From CAVPCZ01 sp963779225 (lineage in GTDB: Bacteria; Bacteroidota; Ignavibacteria; UBA10030; UBA6906), in contig CAVZWW010000002.1 in the NCBI GenBank assembly GCA_963779225.1, positions 389,378 to 453,377 on the forward strand: a stretch of 64,000 nt of DNA, given 5' to 3'. Positions 11,519 to 20,395 of the stretch are shown here, one piece after another (position 1 is the stretch's first letter; the number at the start of each line of letters is the position of its first letter). The position numbers and the translations under genes are program-made. Under the pieces are notes generated by a model, which searched no databases, was not told the DNA's origin, and worked only from the letters and a program-made list of their open reading frames with translations.

Positions 11519-11677
11519 CTATTTCTTTGCATCCGAATGAAGCGATTCTATCACTACACTCAGAGCATCCGGCGTTTCATAATTAATGTCAAGGAATTCC
11601 TTCCGGCTTGTGCCATCGCTTACAGGCTGTAACAGTTCAATAACAACCTGTCCCAGGTTGAAGAATGATAGAAATGT
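11519..11677 (-). pseudogene. remnant of a VOC/glyoxalase-fold gene
   Basis: On the minus strand the frame ending at TAG 11519 reads FFNLGQVVIELLQPVSD, then GTSRKEFLD, and ends SLHSDAKK. The string VIELLQPVSDGT resembles the metal-ligand strand of VOC proteins such as methylmalonyl-CoA epimerase (IELLEP). Nothing convincing precedes it, so only about 50 residues survive. The rest of 11456-11844 is AT-rich with no gene. Confidence 0.4.
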
Positions 11678-11886
11678 TAGTAAATTATTGGTTTACATAT
11701 TATATTTATTTAATAAGGTTCCGGATATCGATAATAAGAAATATCTTAACATGAAATTAGTATTACATTTTAATTGATACATCATAACTTTCTCCATCGA
11801 TTTGTTTTGCAAACATTCAACTTTTTTCTATAACTATTAAATTTGTGTTTTACATTAAATTATTAATCAAAATAATTTTTAACCAG

Positions 11887-13257
11887 ATGATAATAAAAAG
11901 GTATTATTTTAATTTGTTACCAGTTATTCTGATAACTTTCCTTGTGGCCTCCTGTTCTTCAGTATCGACTGAAAAGAGCTCACAGGGATTTGTCGATCAT
12001 GGTCTTCTGAAGGTCGACGATAACTCCAGGTATTTCGTATTTGAAGACGGCACTCCCTTTGTCCCGGTAGGACTGAATCATTTTCTTATTTACAGGAAAG
12101 GTGCTGCGATAGACTCAATGATGAGACCTGGTCGCACCATGGGGTAAATTATCTCCGTATCTGGGCCGGTCTTGGTGCCGATCCGGAGACTGCCGTCGGC
12201 CAATTTGATGAAAAACAGATGCAGGCACTTGACAGTGTTATTTATTTTTGCACGAAATACGGTATTTATCTGAATATCAGCTTCTGGAATGAAAACTGCA
12301 TAAGGGAGCAGAAGGGAAATTGGGGCTGGAACGGGAAAGACCAGATTTACAATACGGAACATAGTGAACTTGGCACAACATCAAATGCCGATGATCTGAG
12401 AGATACTCTCCATACTGCATCATGGGAGGCTATGAAGAACCGTTACAGATATTTCGTGGAAAGATGGAAGGATGAACCAATTATTATTATGTGGGACCTG
12501 GTTAATGATTCCAAAAAAACCGATGCCTGGAAAGCCGGTATGTACGATTACGTTAAAAAGCTTGACGGCTCAGGTCGTATAATTACATTCCAGTACAATA
12601 CCAGCATCGATCCGAAAGGAGAGATGGACTGTGGTTCGGTTCGGGTTTACGGATATAACCCCGGTGGAAATGATCCGGAGACTATGATGGACAGCCTGGC
12701 TTACAGGATCAGGCAGGCTATGACACACGGAGACCCGGTTTATGTTGGTGAAGGAGGTATGGATTACCCGGATGCCACAGAATATGAATTTGAAAGAGGC
12801 TTTCTTCATTTCCTGTGGGCTCCTCTGGCAGTGGGTGCTGCCGGAAACCTTCATCCTTGGGTTTCTCCAAAAACATGGCCTGAGCTTACAGAACAAAAGC
12901 TGAAATGGATAAGTGGTTTCAGTGATTTTTGCAGAACCATTAACTGGTCTGAAGTTCAACAGCAGAAATGTGGATGATGAGGTAGTGGCTGATCAGGAAA
13001 ACATAAAATCTTTTGCATGCAGGGACAATGACGAAATCCTTTGTTATCTGATGAATGATGATCCGTCCGATACATTTGCCAATACTAAGACCCGAGTGAA
13101 ATTTTCATCTCAGATGGATGATGGTCAGTATGAGGTAAATTGGATCGACATAAGGACAGGGAAGACTGTCAGGAGTGAAAAAATTTCAAGATTCCCCGCA
13201 GAATTAACTACACCTGAATTTAAGGATGGTCTGTTCGGTTATATAAGTAAAAACTGA
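11887..13257 (+). CDS. GH5-like (clan GH-A) secreted glycoside hydrolase, two frameshifts
   Basis: The lipoprotein signal (KRYYFNLLPVILITFLVASCSS) favours the start at ATG 11887; an in-frame start at 11845 would put 14 extra residues in front. After FEDGTPFVPVGLNHFLIYRKG the frame changes near 12125 (continuing TWSHHGVNYLRIWAGLGA) and again near 12955. The barrel is recognisable from TKYGIYLNISFWNENC, IIMWDLVND and the likely nucleophile strand PVYVGEGGMDY. The acid/base position that is usually NE in this clan reads ND (IMWDLVNDSKK), which is unusual. The C-terminal ~100 residues form a small beta domain. First gene of a carbohydrate cluster with GH29 and an apiosidase-like protein. Confidence 0.7.
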
Positions 13258-13290
13258 TAATGGTTTATTAATATCTTAATTAACCCAAAA

Positions 13291-14409
13291 ATGAAGATCA
13301 GACTGGCATTTTATTCACTTTTTTTCTCCGCTATTCTGCTAAACGGATGTTCTGGGAAGATTAACATTCCCTCTTATTTAGAAGAATTTAAAAAGGAATA
13401 CGGGAAGAATCCCAGGGAGGCAAATCTTGAATGGTTTAAGAAGGCCGGATATGGAATGTTTATTCATTATGGACTTTATAGTATGCTGGAAAAAGGTGAA
13501 TGGGTCCAGTTAACTGATACTATCCCGGTAGCAGAGTACGCAATGCTGAAAGATCAGTTTACTGCCGAAAAATTCAATGCTGATGAAATAACTGATCTGG
13601 CAATAAAAGCGGGGATGAAATATATTACCATTACTTCTAAGCACCACGATGGTTTTTGCCTGTTTGAGACTAAGGCAACAGATTTTAATGTAATGAATTC
13701 ACCTGCAGGAAGAGATTTAATCAAAGAACTATATGATGCCTGTGAGCAAAAAGGAATGGGATTGTTTCTATATTATTCCTATGGAGCAGACTGGAAGCAT
13801 CCGTACTTTTATTCAAGAGAAAATGGGTGGGTAAACGCCAGGCCTGCCTATATTGATCCTCAACCTGAATATAAGTTTGAGAAAGATGCAGATTTCAAAA
13901 ATTATGTGGATTTTGTCCATCATCAGCTGAAAGAGTTGCTTAGTCAGTACCCCAATATTGCAGGGATCTGGTTCGATCCCATAATGGGCTATTACAACCG
14001 GCCTGATTTATTTCCAATAGACTCGACCTATGCTCTTATAAGAAGCTTGTCTCCTCATGCCTTAATTTCATTCAAACAGGGAGCAAACGGGAATGAGGAC
14101 TTTATGGCACCTGAACGGGCGGGAAGTGTAAAAGTTGGTGAACAATTTGAGGTAGCTAAAATTGCATATGAGAAAAACAAAAACAAACCACGCGAGATAT
14201 GCAATACTTTACAGCCTCATTCGTGGGGTTACAACAAAAAAGATGACGGGAATCATAAATCAGCCGTCGATGTGATTAATATTCTTGACGATGCAAAAAA
14301 AATAAATGCAAACTTACTATTAAATATTGGACCTAAAGGTGACGGCTCTATACCGGAGGAAGATATAAGAGTTTTAACAGAGGCCGGTAAGAAAATAAAA
14401 TTAAAGTAG
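13291..14409 (+). CDS. alpha-L-fucosidase (GH29) lipoprotein
   Basis: 372 residues, intact, with lipobox LLNGC (Cys20). The GH29 barrel is clear: FIHYGLYS (His59), SKHHDGFCLF (His118, His119, Asp120) and IAGIWFDPIMGYY with nucleophile Asp229. It hydrolyses terminal alpha-L-fucose from glycans. It is shorter than classical fucosidases and lacks a C-terminal sheet domain. It lies 33 bases after the GH5-like gene and 10 bases before the next gene, so 11.9-16.9 kb is probably one transcript. Confidence 0.9.
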   Translation: MKIRLAFYSLFFSAILLNGCSGKINIPSYLEEFKKEYGKNPREANLEWFKKAGYGMFIHYGLYSMLEKGEWVQLTDTIPVAEYAMLKDQFTAEKFNADEITDLAIKAGMKYITITSKHHDGFCLFETKATDFNVMNSPAGRDLIKELYDACEQKGMGLFLYYSYGADWKHPYFYSRENGWVNARPAYIDPQPEYKFEKDADFKNYVDFVHHQLKELLSQYPNIAGIWFDPIMGYYNRPDLFPIDSTYALIRSLSPHALISFKQGANGNEDFMAPERAGSVKVGEQFEVAKIAYEKNKNKPREICNTLQPHSWGYNKKDDGNHKSAVDVINILDDAKKINANLLLNIGPKGDGSIPEEDIRVLTEAGKKIKLK

Positions 14410-14419
14410 AATTTATATA

Positions 14420-14998
14420 ATGAATACCACAAACCATTATGGGTATTCTACGAAAATAGATGACCCTGCAATGGCCCGGTATCTCAGAGATACTAAGAGA
14501 TGGTCTGCTATATTTTCAATCATACTTGCGGTGGTTGCTATTGCAGGATTTTATATTTACGGTGAAACCAGTTCCGGGATGGATAATCCGGAGGCACTTT
14601 ATATCGGAATGGGTATTGGCAGTATGTTTATACTTATTGCTTTATTTCAAATTGCCGGGAGAAACAGAAGTACAACCTGGGATGGGATGGTTACAGATAA
14701 AAAAGTTAAGGAGAAACGAAGACACGATAAATATCAGAACAGATGGGTGGAGTATTTGGAATATACTGTTTCAATGAAGGCCGATAATGGTAAGATGCAT
14801 TATATAAGTGCAGAGGATGATGATACTTTGTACAATTATTACCAGATAGGGAACAGAGTCAGGCATCATAAAGGATTAAATTCCTATGAGAAGCAGGATA
14901 AAACAGGAGACTCAATTATATTTTGCAATGCCTGTGCCAGTCTTAACGATATTCAGGATGATTATTGTTTCCGATGTAACTGCCCTCTTTTAAAATAA
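14420..14998 (+). CDS. DUF3592-like membrane protein with C-terminal zinc ribbon
   Basis: 192 residues: two transmembrane helices (about 32-48 and 61-77), a beta-rich middle (TWDGMVTDKKVKEKRR... RWVEYLEYTV) like DUF3592 proteins, and a C-terminal treble Cys motif FCNACASL...DDYCFRCNCPLL that could bind zinc. Function unknown. It sits 10 bases after the fucosidase and 4 bases before the next gene, so it is embedded in the carbohydrate operon, although nothing in it suggests sugar handling. Confidence 0.65.
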   Translation: MNTTNHYGYSTKIDDPAMARYLRDTKRWSAIFSIILAVVAIAGFYIYGETSSGMDNPEALYIGMGIGSMFILIALFQIAGRNRSTTWDGMVTDKKVKEKRRHDKYQNRWVEYLEYTVSMKADNGKMHYISAEDDDTLYNYYQIGNRVRHHKGLNSYEKQDKTGDSIIFCNACASLNDIQDDYCFRCNCPLLK

Positions 14999-15002
14999 AA
15001 GT

Positions 15003-16865
15003 ATGATTAATATGAGATTGTTTAAAAGCTTTACTATCGTTTTTCTGTTTGTTGTTACTCCCTTGTTGAAAGCCCAGAATACAGTTCATGTCTGGGAAAA
15101 GCAGGAACTAACCTTCACAGCAGCTAACTCCTATAAAAATCCATATAAGGATGTCACAGTATGGGTAGAACTGAAGGGTCCGGATTTCAGTAAGCGTATT
15201 TATGGATTCTGGGATGGAGGTAAGATATTTCATTTGCGCCTTGTTGCCACACAGCCCGGAACCTGGACATGGAAAAGCGGATCAAGCCCGGAAGATCCCG
15301 GATTAACTGGTAAGTCAGGATCCTTCACTGCTGTTGAGTGGACTGAAGCTGAGAAAAATGAGAATCCGTTAAGGCATGGTTTTATCCGGGCAACATCTAA
15401 TCAGCATGCTCTTGAGCATGCTGACGGTACTCCTTTTTTCATAATCGGTGATACCTGGTACTCCCTTGGGGCCAACCGCTTTATGTGGTATGATGATAAT
15501 AAAGAACGCCCCATTGGTCCGACGGCAGGATTCAAGGATTATGTGCGTCTGCGCAAAGGTCAGGGTTATAACTGGGTAAATGTTATTGCTTCATTCCCTA
15601 ACTGGATGACTGACGGTGATTCCTGGCATCTTTTTATGAATGATTCTGCAAAAACAACAATACGTTCTGCATGGCTTGAATTTGGGACAGGTAGTGCAAA
15701 GAACATGGATAATGAGGGAGGCAGGCCATTCTTTTTCCCTGGCAAGGTGCCGGGTTTTGAAAATCAATTCCCCGATATGGACCGGATCAATCCTGAATAT
15801 TTCAAGTATCTGGACAGAAAAATTGACTATCTTAATGCAAATGGGATTGTTCCATTTATTGAGGCTTCCCGGAGAGATGCCGGTTTATGCTGGTACAAAT
15901 ATTATGAATGGCCGGAATCCTATTCACGTTATATTCAGTATGTGTTTTCCAGGTATCAGGCTAATAACACAGTATTGAGCCCTGTCCATCTCGATATTAT
16001 TGACGAGACCGTAAGTCCTGATGATTATATAAATTCCATCAGGTATATGGAAAAAAAATATGGTCTTCCACCATTCGGCACTCTTCTTTCTGCAAATGCA
16101 AATCCTTCAACTCTTGAAAACTGGGGAGAGGATTCCTGGGTAACACTTCACCAGATTGGCAATATGCGTGAGCATAATAATTACTGGTATCTGACTGAAA
16201 TTTTTAATCTTAAGAACCCTAAACCTGCTCTTAACGGAGAGCCTTACTATGCCGGCTATAAAGACGCCAGAGGTCCGGGATCAGTAAACTATTCACGCGG
16301 TGCTGAAGGCGGAACAGATAAAGACAATGCTTTTGTACGTTCAAGTATGTATGGCAGTTTTCTTTCAGGCGGACTGGCAGGACATGTTTACGGTGCTGAG
16401 GGAATCTGGGGTGCCGATATTGAACCAAGTGCTCCGGTTCATATGTGGGATGCTTTCCTGTGGCGATCGGGAGCAGAAATGCAGTATCTGCGTACCTTTG
16501 CATTCTCCATTGGCAAGCGTTATCAGGAACTTGTGCCCCTGGCCGACCTGGTCTCACCAAATAAAACCAGTGAAACCCTGAGTTACGAGGGATGGGCTTA
16601 TTGTGCCCGTACCGATGATAAGCAAATATTTATGGTCTACTTCGAAAAGGGATGTCCGAGAGCCCAGATCCGTGGAGCAAAGCTTAACAGTGTCTATCGT
16701 GCACAATGGTTCAACCCACGTGATGGTACCTGGATTGATGCAGGTAACGGTAAACTGATATCATCTAAAATAGGAATAATAAGACTACCGGATTTTCCGG
16801 GTGATGCAGACTGGAGCCTGCGGCTCATCTATGAAAGCACGGTACCGGCAAAGGTTATTAAATAG
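15003..16865 (+). CDS. DUF5060-DUF4038 apiosidase-like glycoside hydrolase
   Basis: 620 residues, intact, with a signal peptide ending LLKAQ. Order: an N-terminal DUF5060 beta-sandwich (TVHVWEKQELTFTAANSYKNPY..., residues 25-115), an apiosidase-like DUF4038 TIM barrel (DGTPFFIIGDTWYSLGANRF... through ~520), and a C-terminal collagen-binding-like/DUF5605-type beta domain (MVYFEKGCPRAQIRGAK... YRAQWFNPRDGTW). Relatives cleave apiose or other residues from pectin side chains, but many are untested. DIIDETVSPDD and PALNGEPYYAG carry candidate acidic catalytic residues. Likely periplasmic, in the same transcript as GH29. Confidence 0.85.
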   Translation: MINMRLFKSFTIVFLFVVTPLLKAQNTVHVWEKQELTFTAANSYKNPYKDVTVWVELKGPDFSKRIYGFWDGGKIFHLRLVATQPGTWTWKSGSSPEDPGLTGKSGSFTAVEWTEAEKNENPLRHGFIRATSNQHALEHADGTPFFIIGDTWYSLGANRFMWYDDNKERPIGPTAGFKDYVRLRKGQGYNWVNVIASFPNWMTDGDSWHLFMNDSAKTTIRSAWLEFGTGSAKNMDNEGGRPFFFPGKVPGFENQFPDMDRINPEYFKYLDRKIDYLNANGIVPFIEASRRDAGLCWYKYYEWPESYSRYIQYVFSRYQANNTVLSPVHLDIIDETVSPDDYINSIRYMEKKYGLPPFGTLLSANANPSTLENWGEDSWVTLHQIGNMREHNNYWYLTEIFNLKNPKPALNGEPYYAGYKDARGPGSVNYSRGAEGGTDKDNAFVRSSMYGSFLSGGLAGHVYGAEGIWGADIEPSAPVHMWDAFLWRSGAEMQYLRTFAFSIGKRYQELVPLADLVSPNKTSETLSYEGWAYCARTDDKQIFMVYFEKGCPRAQIRGAKLNSVYRAQWFNPRDGTWIDAGNGKLISSKIGIIRLPDFPGDADWSLRLIYESTVPAKVIK

Positions 16866-16925
16866 GTTACTGAATAATTGGATTAGAGATAAAACCCAAC
16901 TATTAACATATAAATTAGAATTTTT

Positions 16926-17516
16926 ATGAAAAAAAGAGAATTTCTTAAAAAGGCTGGTCTGTTATCTGGTTCAATGCTGGTTCTACCTTCTGTGGTATTT
17001 GGGAATAAGTTATCTGATCTTAATTATTTGGTCACTGAAACTTCCGGATCGGTTGTTCCGATGAAACTTGTGATAGGAAGCGACCATGCAGGATTCCCGT
17101 TGAAAGGTCCGCTGGTAAAGATCTTGCAATCATGGAATTACAGTATAAAAGACGTAGGATCATTTAATCCTGATCCGGTTGACTTCCCCGACATAGCACT
17201 GCTTCTGGCTGATGAAATAATCAGCGGCCGTGCCGAAAGGGGCATTATGGTATGCGGTACCGGTGTGGGAGCAGCTATTGCATGTAATAAGATTCAGGGT
17301 ATAAGAGCGGCATTATGCCATGATACTTACTCCGCTCACCAGTGTGTGGAACACGATAATGTAAATGTCATCTGCATTGGCGCCCAGATAATCGGACCAA
17401 GCATCGCTGAGGAGATTTTAAGCAATTTCCTGAATGCAAGATTCAGTACTGAGGAACAGTTTCGAAGACGGGTGGAAAAGCTCGACCGGTTTGATCTGGT
17501 TCCTCCCAGGAAGTAG
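16926..17516 (+). CDS. exported RpiB/LacAB-family sugar-phosphate isomerase
   Basis: 196 residues, intact. The core (46-190) is an RpiB/LacAB isomerase: GSDHAGFPLK (51-60), VGSFNPDPVDFPD (phosphate/sugar region) and MVCGTGVGAAIACNK with the putative catalytic Cys110. RpiB enzymes interconvert ribose-5-phosphate and ribulose-5-phosphate in the cytosol, yet this one has a ~45-residue N-terminal extension MKKREFLKKAGLLSGSMLVL that looks like a Tat/Sec-type export leader, nearly the same as that of the convergent neighbour. A periplasmic isomerase would have to act on free sugars or on phosphosugars outside the cytosol. It follows the GH operon by 60 bases. Confidence 0.85.
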   Translation: MKKREFLKKAGLLSGSMLVLPSVVFGNKLSDLNYLVTETSGSVVPMKLVIGSDHAGFPLKGPLVKILQSWNYSIKDVGSFNPDPVDFPDIALLLADEIISGRAERGIMVCGTGVGAAIACNKIQGIRAALCHDTYSAHQCVEHDNVNVICIGAQIIGPSIAEEILSNFLNARFSTEEQFRRRVEKLDRFDLVPPRK

Positions 17517-17563
17517 AAATCAGATAACCTTAAGGAATTACTGGAATTTAAGGTATTCCCGGT

Positions 17564-18760
17564 CTAAGCAAGAGCCATCTCCTCCGTGTAGGTCTTTAGT
17601 TTTTTAAGCCTGGCTTTAAAGGCATTGAATAAACCATCGGAAGTTTCACTTAAGGTTCTTTTTGAATTGGTATGAGGATTGACTGATGTAGCATAATCAA
17701 CCTGCTTAATTAATTCAGCAGGAATAGAACTTCCCCCGGATAAGGCTCCTGATATACCTGCAGCAACTGCTGTGAGACAATCTGTATCCCTTCCCATATT
17801 AACACCTGCTTTCATCGACTCCCATGTATTGGCATTTGTCATGCGCAGTATGCAGATTGCCTTGCTTACTATTTCGTTGGCATAGCTTTGAGCATAAGGT
17901 ATCCCGGTCCCGCTGTACATTTCATCGAACTTTTTACGCATCTGCCTGAAATCGGTGCAGTTTGCCGTAAGCCTGAGAGCCGACTCTATTTCGCTGCGAA
18001 TGCCGGCCTGCCTCATGAATCGGGTATCTACCCTGTCACAATTATCGAGAACGGCCCCCAGAACAGAATCGACAGTTGCACCGGGCTTAGTGGCGGCAGC
18101 AATCGCTATTACAACAACTTCGGCCCAGAGTATACCGCGACTGTTGGCTGTATTATAAAGCTGACCGATCTCGCGGACATCATCTATGGCGCCCTGAATG
18201 TCTCCGGCATTTATTAATCCTATCGGATGGCATGACCGTGACAGCGACACGAGACCTGAGTAATCACAGTACTTTCCGATATCCGAGGCAGGGACGTGTG
18301 ATTTTGCCATTGATAATAGTGCTCCTTCAAAAGGTTCTGAAACGAGTCCTGCTGCTTTTGGATTCATATGGTCGACCCAGGAACGCCGGAGGTCCTCAGC
18401 ATTGATCCTGTCCTGTTTTTCGATAATGGCTGTAATCATCAGTTTCTGACGCTCGACTCCGTCTTCAGTCGTCCCCGGTTCACGCATCCAGTCATTGCTG
18501 TTGCCGTAATGATGATAAGGCAGCAGTTTATCGAGCGTACCATATTCCTTTTCAATTCTTTCATATGAACTTCCTTCCAGGGGGGCTCCCATTGCCGAGC
18601 CTGTATGGCACCCGGCAATACAGCCAAAGAATTTGTCGCGCAGTTTTACATTCCCGGCATCCTGGTTATTTCCATTAATGACTTCAAGACTTATTGGCGG
18701 CATTATCGCTGCTGAAGCCGATAATAAACCGATTTTGCGGATAAACTCTCTCTTTTTCAT
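17564..18760 (-). CDS. exported ADP-ribosylglycohydrolase-family protein
   Basis: 398 residues, intact. The family fold is seen in GCIAGCHTGSAMGAPLEG (49-63), the metal-binding TTEDGVERQKLM (97-108) and MGRDTDCLTAVAAGISGAL near the C-terminus, so the two-metal acidic site appears present, with Glu replacing one usual Asp in TDD. Family members remove ADP-ribose from proteins or cleave related N-glycosides. The first 20 residues, MKKREFIRKIGLLSASAAIM, form an export leader almost identical to that of the convergent RpiB-like protein. In an exported form a nucleoside- or glycoside-type substrate is more plausible than cytosolic ADP-ribosyl protein; that is inference. Confidence 0.85.
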   Translation of the reverse strand: MKKREFIRKIGLLSASAAIMPPISLEVINGNNQDAGNVKLRDKFFGCIAGCHTGSAMGAPLEGSSYERIEKEYGTLDKLLPYHHYGNSNDWMREPGTTEDGVERQKLMITAIIEKQDRINAEDLRRSWVDHMNPKAAGLVSEPFEGALLSMAKSHVPASDIGKYCDYSGLVSLSRSCHPIGLINAGDIQGAIDDVREIGQLYNTANSRGILWAEVVVIAIAAATKPGATVDSVLGAVLDNCDRVDTRFMRQAGIRSEIESALRLTANCTDFRQMRKKFDEMYSGTGIPYAQSYANEIVSKAICILRMTNANTWESMKAGVNMGRDTDCLTAVAAGISGALSGGSSIPAELIKQVDYATSVNPHTNSKRTLSETSDGLFNAFKARLKKLKTYTEEMALA

Positions 18761-18853
18761 ATTCTTTGGTTTTCATACTACTAAGATAAGAAAGGATATG
18801 TTAAAACTTCATAGGTCTGTTTCTTTACACTGTAGAAAAGCTACAAGAGTCTA

Positions 18854-18977
18854 CTTTGCCTTTCTCTGTGTGCCTCTGTGTATTCTCTGTGGATCTCTGT
18901 GTAACAATAACTTAAGAACTGACACAGAGGGCACAGAGTCCCGATAGCTATCGGGAGCACAGAGTTCCACAGAGGAA
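18854..18977. repeat. CTCTGTG-type inverted-repeat element, copy 1
   Basis: About 124 bases made of CTCTGTG/CACAGAG words. The left arm (TCTCTGTGTGCCTCTGTGTA) and right arm (rich in CACAGAG) can fold into a long hairpin around CAATAACTTAAGAAC. The same element occurs in reverse orientation at 60219-60330. This copy carries an extra perfect 18-base palindrome, TCCCGATAGCTATCGGGA, at 18939-18956. No ORF. A non-autonomous element is likely. Confidence 0.75.
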
Positions 18978-19089
18978 TTTTTCAATACCCCTATTTTCAA
19001 CCTTATGAATCGGGCTTCAGCCCATAATTCTTTAAATCTTAATTCCTGATACTTATTAAGAAGAAATCATCTTTTTGATTAATTAAATA

Positions 19090-19125
19090 TTTAGTTGCAT
19101 AACTAAATAAATAGTTGTATATTTG
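19090..19125 (+). promoter_or_regulatory. palindromic operator and -7 promoter box of the TonB gene
   Basis: TTTAGTT-GCAT-AACTAAA (19090-19107) is a perfect inverted repeat, and TATATTTG (19118-19125) matches the Bacteroidota -7 box TAnnTTTG. The operator lies where a repressor would block the promoter. TAGTT-N-AACTA palindromes resemble BlaI/MecI-type operators; that is my inference. The remainder of 18761-19183 holds the repeat element above and nothing else I recognise. Confidence 0.6.
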
Positions 19126-19183
19126 GTATGGAATTTATGCTTAGTAAGCATCATAGTTATAGTATTAACCAATAACTAAGGTC

Positions 19184-19961
19184 ATGAAGAAAGATTTGGA
19201 AAGAATTCCTGATTTCGATGATATTGTGTTTGAGATCAGGAACAAGGATTACGGAGCTTACATGCTGCGTAGGAGATATAACCGCACTGTCGCAATATCA
19301 CTTCTGATAGCGATAGTAATTATGACTGCCAGTATCATAGCACCATATCTTAGCGCCAGGGCCATGGAAGAAAGGCAGAAACATTCCGAAAGGCAGGTAG
19401 CGATAACGATGGAGAACCTCGATCAGCCTGATCAGACTGTTGCTCCGCCACCACCACCGCCTCCTCCTGCAGAAGTTGTTCAGCAGGTTAAGTATATACC
19501 TCCTGTTGTTGTGGATTCAGTTAAGCCTGAAGAGAATGTGCAGCTTATGACTGCTGATGAGGCGCAGGTGGAAGTACAAAACAATGAAGTTGTAGATGCA
19601 GTGCAGGAAATAAAAGAAGAGGTGCAGGAAGAAGATCCCGAACCTGAGCCATTTATTGTGGTTGAGGAGATGCCGGTACCTCCGGGAGGAGCATCGGGTC
19701 TATTAAAGTATATTGCCGATAATCTTGAATATCCTGCGATTGCCCAGGAAAACAACATTGAAGGGAAGGTAATTGTAAGGTTCTGTGTGACTTCAAAAGG
19801 TGGTAGTTGACCAGGTATCTGTAATCAAAGGTGTTGATCCTGCGCTCGATGCAGAGGCCATCAGGGTTGTTAAAACTATACCGGCCTTTAAACCGGGCAA
19901 GCAGGGAGGGAAGCCGGTACCGGTCTGGTTTACTGTGCCGATTGTTTTTCAGATCAACTAA
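19184..19961 (+). CDS. TonB-family energy transducer, one frameshift near the end
   Basis: About 258 residues. Cytosolic N-terminus DIVFEIRNKDYGAYMLRRRYNR (typical of Bacteroidota TonB), a transmembrane helix at 37-57, a proline run PPPPPPPP at ~87, an acidic periplasmic spacer, and the TonB C-terminal domain beginning LKYIADNLEYPAIAQENNIEGKVIVRF. At about 19797 the frame shifts and the domain continues as VDQVSVIKGVDPALDAEAIR and ends VPVWFTVPIVFQIN at 19961. It transmits proton-motive force to outer-membrane transporters. No ExbB/ExbD is adjacent. The upstream palindrome suggests repressor control. Confidence 0.9.
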
Positions 19962-20145
19962 TTCCAACAAAGACTGACAGATATTTTTTGTTCGGCCTCT
20001 TAAATTATGGTTTCGTACAACAGAAACTGCGTTTGATACAATAACTTCTTCTTTAATTGACAGTAGCATAATTCAGCTGTATCTTTAATGAAGATTTAAT
20101 TCAGAAGGAAGGCAGTTCACACTACTAATTTAGGTTTTGACTAAT

Positions 20146-20186
20146 CCATCCATCAGGTCGCAGGAGATTCTGATGGATGGTTTTTT
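20146..20186 (+). terminator. intrinsic terminator after the TonB region
   Basis: CCATCCATCAG (20146-20156) pairs perfectly with CTGATGGATGG (20170-20180), followed by six T. It is preceded by TCACACTACTAATTTAGG, a leader that recurs at about 34367 before a similar hairpin, and is immediately followed by a promoter. Confidence 0.8.
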
Positions 20187-20187
20187 A

Positions 20188-20219
20188 TTTGACTCACATT
20201 CAACTTCTTCATAACTTTA
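20188..20219 (+). promoter_or_regulatory. Bacteroidota-type promoter directly after the terminator
   Basis: TTTG (20188-20191), a 20-base spacer and TAACTTTA (20212-20219) match the -33/-7 arrangement with one off-consensus base. Near-identical spacing and sequence occur at 42512-42543, and the -7 half recurs at about 27173. It would yield a long leader to the OmpA-like gene. Confidence 0.6.
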
Positions 20220-20234
20220 TCAAAATATGCAATT

Positions 20235-20268
20235 TTTGTGTGAAGACTGGTTACCTGATATATATTTG
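20235..20268 (+). promoter_or_regulatory. second candidate promoter of the OmpA-like gene
   Basis: TTTG at 20235-20238 and TATATTTG at 20261-20268, a perfect -7 consensus, with a 22-base spacer. It leaves a leader of about 120 bases before ATG 20396. The rest of 19962-20395 shows no gene. Confidence 0.55.
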
Positions 20269-20395
20269 AAATCTTCATAAACTAACACCGGAAGGAATAC
20301 GGGTCCTCTGCAGGGGCCAAAGTACAGATCAAAAATTAAGCATCATGTTGGATGCAGAAATAATATGATTAACATTAATTTAAAAACAGGAAATT

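Noticed and set aside
19653..20069. 138-codon minus-strand ORF over the TonB end
   Set aside because: It is antisense to the TonB C-terminal domain, which is recognisable in the plus strand across the frameshift.
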